In this document: positions 36,952 to 47,122 of the stretch, piece after piece | Numbering within the stretch: position 1 is the first letter of the stretch | Layout of the letters: each line of letters begins with the position of its first letter | Source of the DNA: Arsenophonus melophagi | GTDB lineage: Bacteria; Pseudomonadota; Gammaproteobacteria; Enterobacterales; Enterobacteriaceae | Direction of reading: 5' to 3' | Assembly: GCA_032378655.1 (NCBI GenBank) | Contig: JAVYJS010000007.1 | Coordinates: 1 to 64,000 of the forward strand | Length of the DNA stretch: 64,000 bases | Translations under genes and position numbers: made by a program | Notes under the pieces: generated by a model | Database searches by the model: none | What the model saw: the letters and a program-made list of their open reading frames with translations, nothing else | What the model was told of the DNA's origin: nothing

Positions 36952-39900
36952 TCTTTACATCGATTAGTTGCATTAAATAGCTTATCTAAGCCATGAATTA
37001 ACTCATAAGAAGGCATAGTATGATAAATACTGTAACCGGGATTGTAAATATCAATCCCTCGTAAAAAAAGATAGATGATACCACCAAAATGTTTTTGGTA
37101 ATCATAATTAGGTAAGCGGGTTTGTGAATAACGATGTAAAGCTAAGGTATAAATCTGATACTGCAAATCATATCTATGATCAATCATCGTACTCTTTATT
37201 GCTCGTTGATTATATGCCAAGCTATTTTCTCCTAACCAATTTGATTTATAATCAATCAGGTAAAATTTCCCTTTCCAGAAGAAAACTAAATCAATAGAAC
37301 CTTTTAAAACACCTGTTACTGACTCAAAATTAAGTGGTTGACAATGTTTAGAGAGTTCATCATGTTGGTGAACAAATTGATCTAATAACGATGGCGATAA
37401 TAATGTTTCTACTGATAAATAGAATTGCATTTCATTTAATTGACATTCAGGTGTTAGCTGTGATAAACTTGGACCATTTGCTAGTAATGGAGTATTAAAA
37501 ATATTTATTAACCATATTTTTAATGTGGGTGCCCAATGAACAGAAAACCCAGCTTGCTCTAATTGTTCAGCTAACCAAGACTCTTCAGGATGTTGATTAA
37601 ATGGTAGTAACTCCAACAAGGAGTGTAAAAAAATTCCTGCTGTGGTTCCCTTAGGGAATGTATGAACACTTCTATCTGAAGTTGTGTCTTGAACTAACAA
37701 TTTGTTGTTGTGTATAACATCAAGAACCGTTGGCAATGGTTCTTGATGGGCAATTGCAATGCCCATATCAGATGGCACAGAATATGCATTCTGATTTATT
37801 AAGCCTGAATAGCTAGTAACTCGCCAGTTTTTTTTGATCTTACCTAAAAATTTTTTTGCAGATAGTTTTCCAGTTTTATTTTCTTTTGGATACCAAAAAG
37901 ATTGGTTAATCTCACGTATGGGTGTAATACTAATATATTCACTAGCTAATGCAGATAAAGCATCGCGTGATAGCATGGCATTTCTTTTTTGACCATTTTT
38001 TAATAAGTAGCCTAATGCGCTTTGATTTAAATTAATATCATTATTACCAGTAGCTGGAACCCCAATACTACAATGATATTTTGATCGTGTTAGTGCAACA
38101 TATAATAACCGCAAATCTTCGGCTAAATGTTCTTCATTAGCCAGTTTGATGCTCTCAGCTCGTTGTGTCAGATCAAGATATGCTTGAAAATTTTTACGAT
38201 CATGAAAAATGGTTAATTTTTGCTGCAAAAAATGGCCACTAAAGGGTAACCAAACAATAGGAAATTCTAAACCTTTAGATTTATGGATTGTACTAATACT
38301 AAGTAGGTATTTATCACTTTCTAAACGTATCTGCTGGGTTTCTAATAAAAGGTCAGGTTTATCTATCTTCTTTGCAAACCAACGTGCTAACGCATGAATA
38401 CTATCAACTTGTAATGCTGCTTCTTGTAATAGTTCACTTAGATGCATGATATCCATCAAACGTCTTTCACCTGCTATATGATCGATTAGCAAAGTTTCAG
38501 CAATTTTATTATTAATCATCATTGCTTGTAATGCAGGTAAAATCCCATTTTTTTGCCAAATTGATAAATAATTAGTAAACTCGTCCACCCGATATTCCCA
38601 TTGCCTTTCATCTCGGTTTAAATTTTCAATATCTTGTGCACTAAGCCCGATTAATTTTGTAGCCAATGCGCAACGTAACGTATACTCATTTTCTGGTGAA
38701 AGAATCGCTTGTAATATCCATAATAAATCACGCGCTTCCTGAGTAGCAAAAACGCTTTCTTGATTAGAAAGAAAAACTGATGAAATGTTAAATTTACTTA
38801 ATGCCTCTCGAACTATCGCTGCTTCGTAACGGTTTCTCACTAACACTATAATATCAGTAGTTGTTACCGGTTTTTTTATATTATCTTGATATAACCAAGT
38901 TGTGCCGTTCTCACCTCCTTTCAGCCATTCAGATATTTGATTAGCGCACTGGTAAGCCATGATTTGCTTATAATCTAAATTTGAAACAGTTTCCCTTTCT
39001 AAATAAAAAAAATTTAATGCTGATTGTTTTTCTGTTTTATGAATAAACGCTAAATTTTGATTTGTAGATGCTGACTTAACAGTATTAAATGGTATTTGCT
39101 CAAATATAAATGGGTGCTCTACTCGACCAAATAATTGATCAACTGCCGCAATCATATTTGGTGAGGAACGCCAATTAGTATCAAGGGTATAATGTGATTT
39201 AATTTGATCCTTGGCTTTAAGGTAAGTAAAAATATCTGCACCACGAAAAGCATAGATAGCTTGCTTAGGATCACCAATAAATAATATGCCACATTGATTA
39301 TGTCCGTGATAAATGCGCTGAAAAATTCTATATTGCTGTGGATCAGTATCTTGAAACTCATCAATCATCACAACTGGGTATCGATTACGGATTACGCGAG
39401 CTAATCGCTCTCCACCTTCGGCCTGTAATGCCTGATCTAAACAGCTTAATAAATCATCAAATCCAATTTCTCCACGCCGTTTTTTCTCTTGAAAAATTTT
39501 TTGACGAATATTGATAATTGCCTTTGAAATAAAAAGATCACGTAATGTAAGTGATTGTTGCAATAAATTATCAATCGCAATAAAAACTCTATGTTCCGGT
39601 ACATTACCAGTAAATGTATTATTGAATAACTCTGATTGAGAAAAGCGAACAAGCTCCTTTGGAGTTTTATAATTCACAGTTTCTTCTAGTGCCCATCTGG
39701 TGACTGCAGCTAACCAAATGGGTAAATTACGGCGACTATAATAACGTTTATTGACAGAGGAATTACTAATTACATTCAAAAGAATGGTTGAATTTAAAAG
39801 CCATAACTTTTTTACTTTTTTGATTTTATCAATTAGCTTTTTATGTCGTTGTTTTATCGACTGTGGTTTAATTGGTTTGTTGATAAAGGTTGGTATATCT

Positions 39901-40526
39901 CCTTGTAAATAAGGTTTGATTTCAACTAGTAGTGCTTCTGGATCACGCCATTCTTCAACAATAATTTTTGATATGGAGTAATCTAGTGGATAACATTTAC
40001 TGCGCCAAAAATCAGCACATGCTTGTTGCTGTAAAGCAACTTCATCTTTTATTATAGATTGCTCAAATAGCGTCCCTGACTCAAATGCATATTGTACTAG
40101 CATATGCTGACAGAAACCATGAATCGTATAAATCGCTGCTTTATCTATTTGATGTTCAGCAGCAAGTAGCCATTTCGCAGAAAGATTTTTATCTAAAATA
40201 GAAGATAATAAGGTTCTATAGATTGAGTTTTCATCAAAACCAATCCCGTCTCTAATACACGCTATTCTCATTTGATGAATATTATAACGAATACGTGATC
40301 GCAACTCATCAGTAGCCGCTTCTGTAAAAGTGACTACTAAAATCTCTTCAGTACTTAATGGACGAGAAAATGCATTTTTTTGCCCAATACCTAATAATAA
40401 TCGCAAATAGAGTAATGCTATAGTATGAGTTTTTCCTGTTCCTGCTGAAGCTTCTATCAGACGTTGGCCATAAAGAGGCAATCGGTATGGATCTAATGGA
40501 TAAGTTTTTATGCTTGTATTCCTCAC
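36948..40526 (-). CDS. recB: Exodeoxyribonuclease V beta subunit RecB
   Basis: 3'-5' helicase and the sole nuclease of RecBCD; processes double-strand breaks and loads RecA after Chi. 1192 residues (E. coli 1180), GTG start. Walker A ASAGTGKTHTIALLYLRLLL, Walker B MIDEFQDTDPQQYRIFQ, STIHKSKGLEFPIVWLPF and LRLLYVALTRSKY form the SF1 helicase. The C-terminal nuclease keeps GSIDLVFF and LIDYKSN (catalytic Asp and Lys) and the QxxxY motif YQIY. Separated from recC by a dead ptrA. Confidence 0.97.
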   Translation of the reverse strand: MRNTSIKTYPLDPYRLPLYGQRLIEASAGTGKTHTIALLYLRLLLGIGQKNAFSRPLSTEEILVVTFTEAATDELRSRIRYNIHQMRIACIRDGIGFDENSIYRTLLSSILDKNLSAKWLLAAEHQIDKAAIYTIHGFCQHMLVQYAFESGTLFEQSIIKDEVALQQQACADFWRSKCYPLDYSISKIIVEEWRDPEALLVEIKPYLQGDIPTFINKPIKPQSIKQRHKKLIDKIKKVKKLWLLNSTILLNVISNSSVNKRYYSRRNLPIWLAAVTRWALEETVNYKTPKELVRFSQSELFNNTFTGNVPEHRVFIAIDNLLQQSLTLRDLFISKAIINIRQKIFQEKKRRGEIGFDDLLSCLDQALQAEGGERLARVIRNRYPVVMIDEFQDTDPQQYRIFQRIYHGHNQCGILFIGDPKQAIYAFRGADIFTYLKAKDQIKSHYTLDTNWRSSPNMIAAVDQLFGRVEHPFIFEQIPFNTVKSASTNQNLAFIHKTEKQSALNFFYLERETVSNLDYKQIMAYQCANQISEWLKGGENGTTWLYQDNIKKPVTTTDIIVLVRNRYEAAIVREALSKFNISSVFLSNQESVFATQEARDLLWILQAILSPENEYTLRCALATKLIGLSAQDIENLNRDERQWEYRVDEFTNYLSIWQKNGILPALQAMMINNKIAETLLIDHIAGERRLMDIMHLSELLQEAALQVDSIHALARWFAKKIDKPDLLLETQQIRLESDKYLLSISTIHKSKGLEFPIVWLPFSGHFLQQKLTIFHDRKNFQAYLDLTQRAESIKLANEEHLAEDLRLLYVALTRSKYHCSIGVPATGNNDINLNQSALGYLLKNGQKRNAMLSRDALSALASEYISITPIREINQSFWYPKENKTGKLSAKKFLGKIKKNWRVTSYSGLINQNAYSVPSDMGIAIAHQEPLPTVLDVIHNNKLLVQDTTSDRSVHTFPKGTTAGIFLHSLLELLPFNQHPEESWLAEQLEQAGFSVHWAPTLKIWLINIFNTPLLANGPSLSQLTPECQLNEMQFYLSVETLLSPSLLDQFVHQHDELSKHCQPLNFESVTGVLKGSIDLVFFWKGKFYLIDYKSNWLGENSLAYNQRAIKSTMIDHRYDLQYQIYTLALHRYSQTRLPNYDYQKHFGGIIYLFLRGIDIYNPGYSIYHTMPSYELIHGLDKLFNATNRCKE

Positions 40527-40741
40527 GTAGTATCTACCTCAATGCGTAAAATCGTGTATAATTCAAAGAAAGTACGATTACTACTCAATATTTTAATTGA
40601 GCATAACCTTTTATAAAACTATTTAGCAATACTGGTTGAGAGAAAACCAAACTTTGTTGTTGCAAAGCAATTATACATAGCTAATAAATTCTATTGTGTA
40701 ATTATTTTAATAACATGATCATTTTATTCCACTACAAGTAA

Positions 40742-40773
40742 CATGATTACCTCATAGTAATGAGGTAATCATG
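40742..40773. repeat. Inverted repeat, 14-bp arms, 4-nt loop
   Basis: CATGATTACCTCAT, AGTA, then the exact reverse complement. It lies upstream of the recB start. Confidence 0.7.
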
Positions 40774-42147
40774 CCTATCTCTTTTCATTAAAATTTTTAT
40801 AGGTTTCTTTATTGCTGTTCGTAGTGCCTTTAATTCAAATTTTTGCATTGTATGTAGTTTTCTAAAAACTAATTGATAAAAACTTTTCTAACAGCCTAAT
40901 AAATAGGTGGAAGGTCTATTTTTGCTTTTCAATCACACTTCATCCCATTGCTTATCCAATGATTGATAAAAGTAGCGACAATTTAATTGAATCTTTCTTG
41001 CTACCAAAGTTGTGAAACACGAAAATATATAGTTTTAAGAAAAGAAAAATCTTCGATAACAAGATTAATATCTTGTAGTAATAATTTCGATAACACTTTT
41101 GTCTATATAAAAATATTTTTGCTAATGCATTGTCGATATTATTTGCTTGATGCTTAACATTTAGTTAATTTTGTTTATGTAATTATATACAGAGTTTTCA
41201 AGCGCTATGCTTTACTTTGGCCATAGTATATTTCGAAATGTTGTTTTATATTTTTCTTTTCAAGCAAAATCAAAAGTCTTAGAGGTTCTCTGTAAACGCA
41301 GACTGTGCTATATACTATGATTATGTTTTGGCAACCGCATAATAGAATTTTAACAGTAAAAAGTGTTTTATTATTTTCTTCAATCTGAATAACGTAAACT
41401 GTGAAGTATAAAAACTGCTCTTAAAATTTCAATTATAAATTTGAAGAGCAATAAGGTTCATTATGGTAACAGTTTTTTGAGAAACTACATGTAAATACTT
41501 TAAATATAGTTATTGTATTCTACATCCTATTAAAGGAATGGAGTACTGTTTAATTTTATTGCTCTCTTAATTCCAAAGATTTCTATAGATCTCCTATCTT
41601 AGTGCATCAGCACAATTTTACATTTTGCCTTATATTGCTTTTGATGAAAATGCTCATTTATGAGCTGAACGATAGAATCATTTAGTAAATAAAATCATGA
41701 ACAATTCTCATCGCTGATATTGTTGTTTATTAATTGTATTAACTTAATAAGTACAATAAGAAATAAAGCAGCTTATTATCATGTTTATTAATTTATTGAT
41801 ATCTTTATTAAGAACAATAAAGAATGCTAAGTATTCTTAGCATTACATTCTGTTACATATTCATAAAATATGAGTAATTATTGTTATCAATATTTAACAT
41901 CAACACATGCTCAGATAGTAAATGAATATCATTTATATGATAAAAGATCCAACTAATATAATCCTTTTAATAAATTTTCAAGGATTATATTAATAATAAT
42001 TTATGTTTTATTCAAAAAACCAAACCCTATTCCAATAAAAGAGGCATTAGAATGGCCATTTATGATTAAAATTTAGGTTCGTATAAACATTAATCTTTTC
42101 AGTACACTCAACCTCCATGAGTAAGCTCAACCCCCATGGAAGCAATC

Positions 42148-42179
42148 AATCATAATGGGTTATAAACCCCATTATGATT
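42148..42179. repeat. Inverted repeat, 12-bp arms
   Basis: AATCATAATGGG and CCCATTATGATT enclose GTTATAAA, directly beside the ptrA fossil. Confidence 0.65.
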
Positions 42180-42181
42180 AT

Positions 42182-42376
42182 TCAATGATCACTATAACCA
42201 GTATATTGATCTTTCTTGCTATAAAATTGAGTTATAAATTCAGCTATAATAGCTGCTATACTACAGTTTAGTTGTAAAATTTTCTTTTTGTTTTCTGGTA
42301 GTGAATAAACAATTATTATTCCTGTGTTAATTAGGCTATTGTTTTTCTGTAAAATAGCTTTAATTAATACAGTCAA
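42182..42376 (-). pseudogene. ptrA: ptrA fossil (protease III N-terminal part)
   Basis: A 64-codon open stretch on the expected strand and at the expected distance after recC. It reads IKAILQKNNS (PtrA IQETIRKSDK), GIIIVYSLPENKK (GMVVLLVSDPQAVK) and EFITQFYSKK (EHMSLMGSKK). Relative to PtrA about 12 residues are missing and the zinc motif HYLEH has become IIAEF. The similarity is distant and from memory. If right, it is dead protease III and not a working small gene. Confidence 0.5.
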
Positions 42377-42581
42377 AAGTTTTATTACCTGATTGCCTCA
42401 AATGCGTTATTTTATTTGTTAATATTTAACAAGATCTAGTATTTGCCAATGCTTGCTAAAGAAAACTGATGCTGCTTCGTTCATTATATTATAGAACGAC
42501 TCTTGTCTAATAAAAAATCTCTTATAATAAGAAAATTACTATTTCATAAACACTCTTTTATTATATATTATCAGCCCCTGA

Positions 42582-45500
42582 TTACATCAGCTTGCTACTT
42601 TTTCTAAACATTGCCATTGGCAATAAGTACTTGCGTGCTGTTTTTTGTATTGCTTCAACTAAATCATTATCTATGATTCTAAAAGCTCGACTAATATAGT
42701 TATCTTTCATTTCTCCAGGCTGATTATATGTGCCTTGTAAAGATCGGATAAGTTGTCTTTTTGCTTTTTGCAAAATTGCATGTGACTCAAAGTCAAATTG
42801 ATTACTCTTTTTGTTATAAAGTGACATTAACCAATTCCAGCCACTTTTATTAAAAAGTGGTAATGGAGAATTCATTCCTGCCTGATAGCCATCAATAAGC
42901 TGTTGTAAATATATTTTTGCTTTATATTTATCTACAGGCATAAAACACCATTCACTATTACCTTTTCCCAAATAGTAACTTTCGCCAGATCTAACGATTA
43001 AACAAAAAATTAAATGTTCTATCCATAGTGATAAACCATCATGAGTTGTTAAATTTGCGGGACGATAACGAATAATACCGTTTTGTTGAATATTTTTTAA
43101 TTGTCCTACTAAACGTGTCTTATCAAAAGTTTCAACAAATTTTTTATTAAAACCTGTTTGTAAATTTACTTTTATTTTATCAGCTAATGATCTAATGTCT
43201 TGCAACTGTTTTTCCCAAAAAATTTTTGCAAAATGTTTTGCAGGTAATCTGCCTGTACCTCTTAAAATCTCTAACAACTCATCTAACGATTCTTCATAAA
43301 TCATAACCTCAAGTAAGCGCTCATTAAATTTATAACGTTGAACATTATTTACAATAAATGGTTCATTTTCTGGTAATTGAACTCCTTCGTTAAAAAAAAT
43401 AACTTTTAACCTTTGTTGAAAAAAAGTTCGAATTGGATGACGATAAAATAAGAGTAATTGTTCTAATAATATTTCATTATTATATTCTCGGATTGGTGTA
43501 AGCGGTGTACAGAATTCAGCTGGAAGATTGCCTTGTCTGGTTGCAGCAGCTAGCCATTCACTTGCATAACTCTGATGAATGCTATTAGGCACATAATTCT
43601 CTTCTGAAAAAGGCACTCGTGTGTGCTGAGTAATTAAATGTTCCCGTATTCGATCAGCACTATTATCAATATTTAAATGTTCATCACCCTCTAAACAAAA
43701 ACTTTGGCTAATATAATCTAGTAATTCATTTACTAGCACTGATGGATTCTGTGGTTGATTGTCACGCATCGCATGTCCAATATAACTAAGATAAAATAGT
43801 TGAGAAGCAGAAGTTAAAGCCTCTAAAAAGAGATAATGATCATCATCTCGACGTTGCCTATCGCCACGCTGTGACTGCTCAGCCATTAAATCAAATCCTA
43901 ATTGTGGCATGGAGCGCGGGTATATCTGATCGTTCATGCCTAATAAACATATCACTTTAAAAGGAATAGAACGCATAGGCATTAGAGTACAAACATTAAT
44001 TGCACCATCAAGAAAATGTTGACTAATCTTTTCATCATCAAAAAATGTTATGAGTTTATAACGAATAAGCGATATAGGAACTTTGTCTTCGTAATTTGCG
44101 CATATTCCAGCTTCAAGCGTTTTCTTCCATTGCTGAAGTATAAAAATAAATATTGATTCCATGTGATCATCAGGCTTAAAAAAAGCGTCCAATAAACATT
44201 GGCATAATGGTAACCATTCCGATAGTTTTTTGTCTTGATTTAAGATGCTTCTCCAGTGCGTTAATGATTCAATAAAAAGGGCAAGTTGTCCTGCTAATTG
44301 AGCAGATAAACCTGTACATTCATCATAAGGCAAAATTTTATTCCAAGTTCCTCCTTGGCTATTCATTGCATAGCCTAATAGCATTCTGTTTAATCCAAAA
44401 GCCCATGTGTTTTGCCCTGTTGACGGTAACTCAAGCCTTGAAATATCGTTATCATCAAGACCCCAACATATACCTGATTCATTGATCCATCTGCGCAATA
44501 TAGGCAATTCATCATCATAAATAGAAAATCGTTGAGCTAAGGAAGGAATTTCTAGTAATGCTAATACTTCCTCTGTTGTAAAACGGCTGATAGGTAAATC
44601 AAGCAACGAAATAAAAGTGCTTAAAATAGGATGTGCTTGCCGAGCCTTGCGATCTGAAATAGAAAAAGGGAGTTGAGATTTAGTTGATACATGACTAAAC
44701 ACTGCTTGTATATAAGGTGCATAACTTTCGATATCTGGAACCATTACGATGATATCTTGAGGAGTTAGAGTGGGTTCTTCTTCAAATAAATTTAATAAAT
44801 AATCTTTCAAAACTTCTACTTCACGTTTTTGACTATGGCATGAATGAAATGTCAGTGACTTATCTCTTTTTCTTAATTGCCTTTTTAAAGAACTATTACT
44901 GTAATCTGATTCAGTTAAACCAAGCTGTGCATGATCTTCTAGATCTAGAATATCTCTTTGAACCTGGCGCAATAAACTATCACATGGTAAATCGACAAAG
45001 GCAGAAATTTCATCAGCTTGTTCAAGCTGCGACAGAAAATGGAGGTAATCACGCCCTAGCTTTCCCCAAGAAGCTAATAGTGGATTAGTCAAAAATTGTT
45101 CGTCTGGTTTATTAGACATTATCTCATGTGTACGGCTTCTTTTCATAAAAGAAGCAATTTCATGCTTATCATGATAAGCATGAAATTTAAATAGCTCAAG
45201 TTTTTCTAAACAAGCATAACTCTGAATATCTCCCCAATAATAACGACATGGATTAGTAAACATCAAATGAATATCTATATGTTGACCAATGAAGTTTAAA
45301 GCCTCTAAATACATTGGAGGTAATGTTGAAAGACCACATACAAACACGCGTTTTGGCAACTTAATATTAGGAGGTAGGTTCATTTGCAAATTTTTTATTA
45401 ATTGTTGATAAAGATTTGCCCAATGCCATTTAGATTGATGAAGTTTTTCAGTATAATCAATTAACGCTAACCATAAGTTTTTTTGCCATTGTTGGTTATC

Positions 45501-45977
45501 ACTTAATCCTTCAATGAGTTGTTGATTATTCCAGATTTCTAACCATTGTGGGCGATAAACTAAATATTGATCAAACAAATCGGCAATACGTTCAGATAAT
45601 TGATATAGCTTGCGTTTATCTATATCATTATTCAGGTATTGTCTTAGTGGTTGAAACTCAGCATCGTGTAGTAATGCAGGTAACATGCTCATTAATTTCC
45701 AAGCCATTGCGTCTTTGCTAAAAGCGCTCTCTTTTGGAAAATCAGGTACAACTTGAGTAAATATATCCCAAATAAAGTTTGCTGGTAGAGGAAAAGAAAT
45801 ATTAGCAGCAATTCCTAAGTTTTTTGCAAGCTCTATTTGTAACCATTGAGACATACCTAGACTTTGAACTAAAATAATTTCTTGCTCAAATGGATTGAGC
45901 AATGGATCGTTTTTAATTAAACTGCAAATGAACTCTTTATGAACTGCTAATTGATTAGAATGATAAATGTATAACAT
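42582..45977 (-). CDS. recC: Exodeoxyribonuclease V gamma subunit RecC
   Basis: Scaffold of RecBCD that splits the DNA strands and recognises Chi. 1131 residues (E. coli 1122). It begins LYIYHSNQLAVHKEFI and has PFEQEIILVQSLGMSQWLQI, as in enterobacterial RecC. VCGLSTLPPMYLEAL and MPMRSIPFKVICLLGMND are also typical of the degenerate helicase domains. No frameshift or truncation. With recB and recD intact, the whole complex is retained. Confidence 0.96.
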   Translation of the reverse strand: MLYIYHSNQLAVHKEFICSLIKNDPLLNPFEQEIILVQSLGMSQWLQIELAKNLGIAANISFPLPANFIWDIFTQVVPDFPKESAFSKDAMAWKLMSMLPALLHDAEFQPLRQYLNNDIDKRKLYQLSERIADLFDQYLVYRPQWLEIWNNQQLIEGLSDNQQWQKNLWLALIDYTEKLHQSKWHWANLYQQLIKNLQMNLPPNIKLPKRVFVCGLSTLPPMYLEALNFIGQHIDIHLMFTNPCRYYWGDIQSYACLEKLELFKFHAYHDKHEIASFMKRSRTHEIMSNKPDEQFLTNPLLASWGKLGRDYLHFLSQLEQADEISAFVDLPCDSLLRQVQRDILDLEDHAQLGLTESDYSNSSLKRQLRKRDKSLTFHSCHSQKREVEVLKDYLLNLFEEEPTLTPQDIIVMVPDIESYAPYIQAVFSHVSTKSQLPFSISDRKARQAHPILSTFISLLDLPISRFTTEEVLALLEIPSLAQRFSIYDDELPILRRWINESGICWGLDDNDISRLELPSTGQNTWAFGLNRMLLGYAMNSQGGTWNKILPYDECTGLSAQLAGQLALFIESLTHWRSILNQDKKLSEWLPLCQCLLDAFFKPDDHMESIFIFILQQWKKTLEAGICANYEDKVPISLIRYKLITFFDDEKISQHFLDGAINVCTLMPMRSIPFKVICLLGMNDQIYPRSMPQLGFDLMAEQSQRGDRQRRDDDHYLFLEALTSASQLFYLSYIGHAMRDNQPQNPSVLVNELLDYISQSFCLEGDEHLNIDNSADRIREHLITQHTRVPFSEENYVPNSIHQSYASEWLAAATRQGNLPAEFCTPLTPIREYNNEILLEQLLLFYRHPIRTFFQQRLKVIFFNEGVQLPENEPFIVNNVQRYKFNERLLEVMIYEESLDELLEILRGTGRLPAKHFAKIFWEKQLQDIRSLADKIKVNLQTGFNKKFVETFDKTRLVGQLKNIQQNGIIRYRPANLTTHDGLSLWIEHLIFCLIVRSGESYYLGKGNSEWCFMPVDKYKAKIYLQQLIDGYQAGMNSPLPLFNKSGWNWLMSLYNKKSNQFDFESHAILQKAKRQLIRSLQGTYNQPGEMKDNYISRAFRIIDNDLVEAIQKTARKYLLPMAMFRKSSKLM

Positions 45978-47072
45978 TTCCTATCCTAGTAAATAGGATC
46001 ACTGCGATGCAGTTGTCAGTAGATTATAAAGCATATTATATGTAATTAGAATTTTCTTACAAAGATTATATCTGTCGACTAACAATACAATACATGATTT
46101 TATCTAAGATAAAAAGCATCAATCTAATTGATTTAGATATTGTCATGCAAAAGTCAAGATTGAGATCATCAATATGTTTTATGAAAAACAGCACTGAAGA
46201 CAACAACATAACAATAGCCATTATAATTTTAGCTATTGTTATTCAGATTACCTGTTAAATCCGATAAGCAACATGAAATGTTTATCATGATGTAAATGAT
46301 TTTGGAAATTAACTTCCATTTACTGATAGAAGTTAGTAAGTAATTTTTACTGGTAATCACTCATTACAATTTCTAAAATGAGCAATCAATGCTTGATCAA
46401 AAATCTGATCATTTCAAGTAAAATGAACAAGGAATGATAGTGCATCAATAAAATAGAATATATTGGTTATATTTCTTTTTTTATTACTAATACATAAACT
46501 AATTGGCAATACGGTTATTACTCTTCCCAAGCATATTAATCTATAATTTAAATACAATTTCACTGTACCTATTCATTAATTTTAATTCTATATTAAGAAT
46601 GATCATCCTTGATTCTGTGTCTCATGGGCATTTTACTTGGTTTAATTATTAATTAACTCTCCTGTTTTTAAAAAGATACTATTGTATTGTCTGATTTGTA
46701 ATACAAGTATTTTTGTAGCGAAAATAATTACATGTAATTTATGCGAATTAATCCCCATCAAGTCATGCTAAAACAGCAATCAGCGTGATGGACAGCACAA
46801 TGAAATTGTAACTACTCTGAATCCTAATTTATGCATATATCTCCAATAGTTGCTCAGTAAAATTAGATATTTAAATAGGATAAAATCAACTCTTAAATGA
46901 GGTCATGGAAATAATGATTCTAATAAAGAAAATAATGATTCTAATAAAGAAGTAGCGTGATAAACATTAGAAGAAAAACACAATCGTATCAAATTGCTTT
47001 TTAAGCAATGTATTTACCGCTATAGTTATATTGAATACTACTCAAGCTAGTAATGGGAAGAATTGATTACTG
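45978..47072. other. 1.1-kb desert between thyA and recC
   Basis: E. coli has prepilin-type genes (ppdA, ppdB, ygdB, ppdC) here. I found no prepilin motif or other fossil. An exact 21-bp tandem duplication lies at 46910-46951. Confidence 0.5.
46910..46951. repeat. Tandem duplication, 2 x 21 bp
   Basis: The 21-bp unit, beginning AATAATGATTCTAATAAAGA, occurs twice head to tail without mismatch. Confidence 0.85.
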
Positions 47073-47122
47073 ATATCCATTTACAATATAACTCATAAAT
47101 TAGTTATATTGTAAATGGATAT
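47073..47122. terminator. Hairpin built from the 3' end of thyA
   Basis: ATATCCATTTACAATATAAC plus T (47073-47093) is the exact reverse complement of 47102-47122, whose last 19 bp are the final codons and stop of thyA. The loop is 8 nt. It is an inverted duplicate of the gene end and likely acts as the thyA terminator. Confidence 0.7.

Larger units (their letters stand above)
40527..42581. other. 2.1-kb eroded ptrA locus
   Basis: E. coli has ptrA (2.9 kb) between recC and recB. Here only a fossil of its 5' part is readable (42182-42376, minus). The rest shows no similarity by eye. Two hairpins (40742-40773, 42148-42179) are present. Confidence 0.6.

Noticed and set aside
42182..42376. 64-codon minus-strand ORF as a functional small gene
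   Set aside because: Position, strand and residual similarity fit a decayed ptrA better, and the zinc motif is gone.
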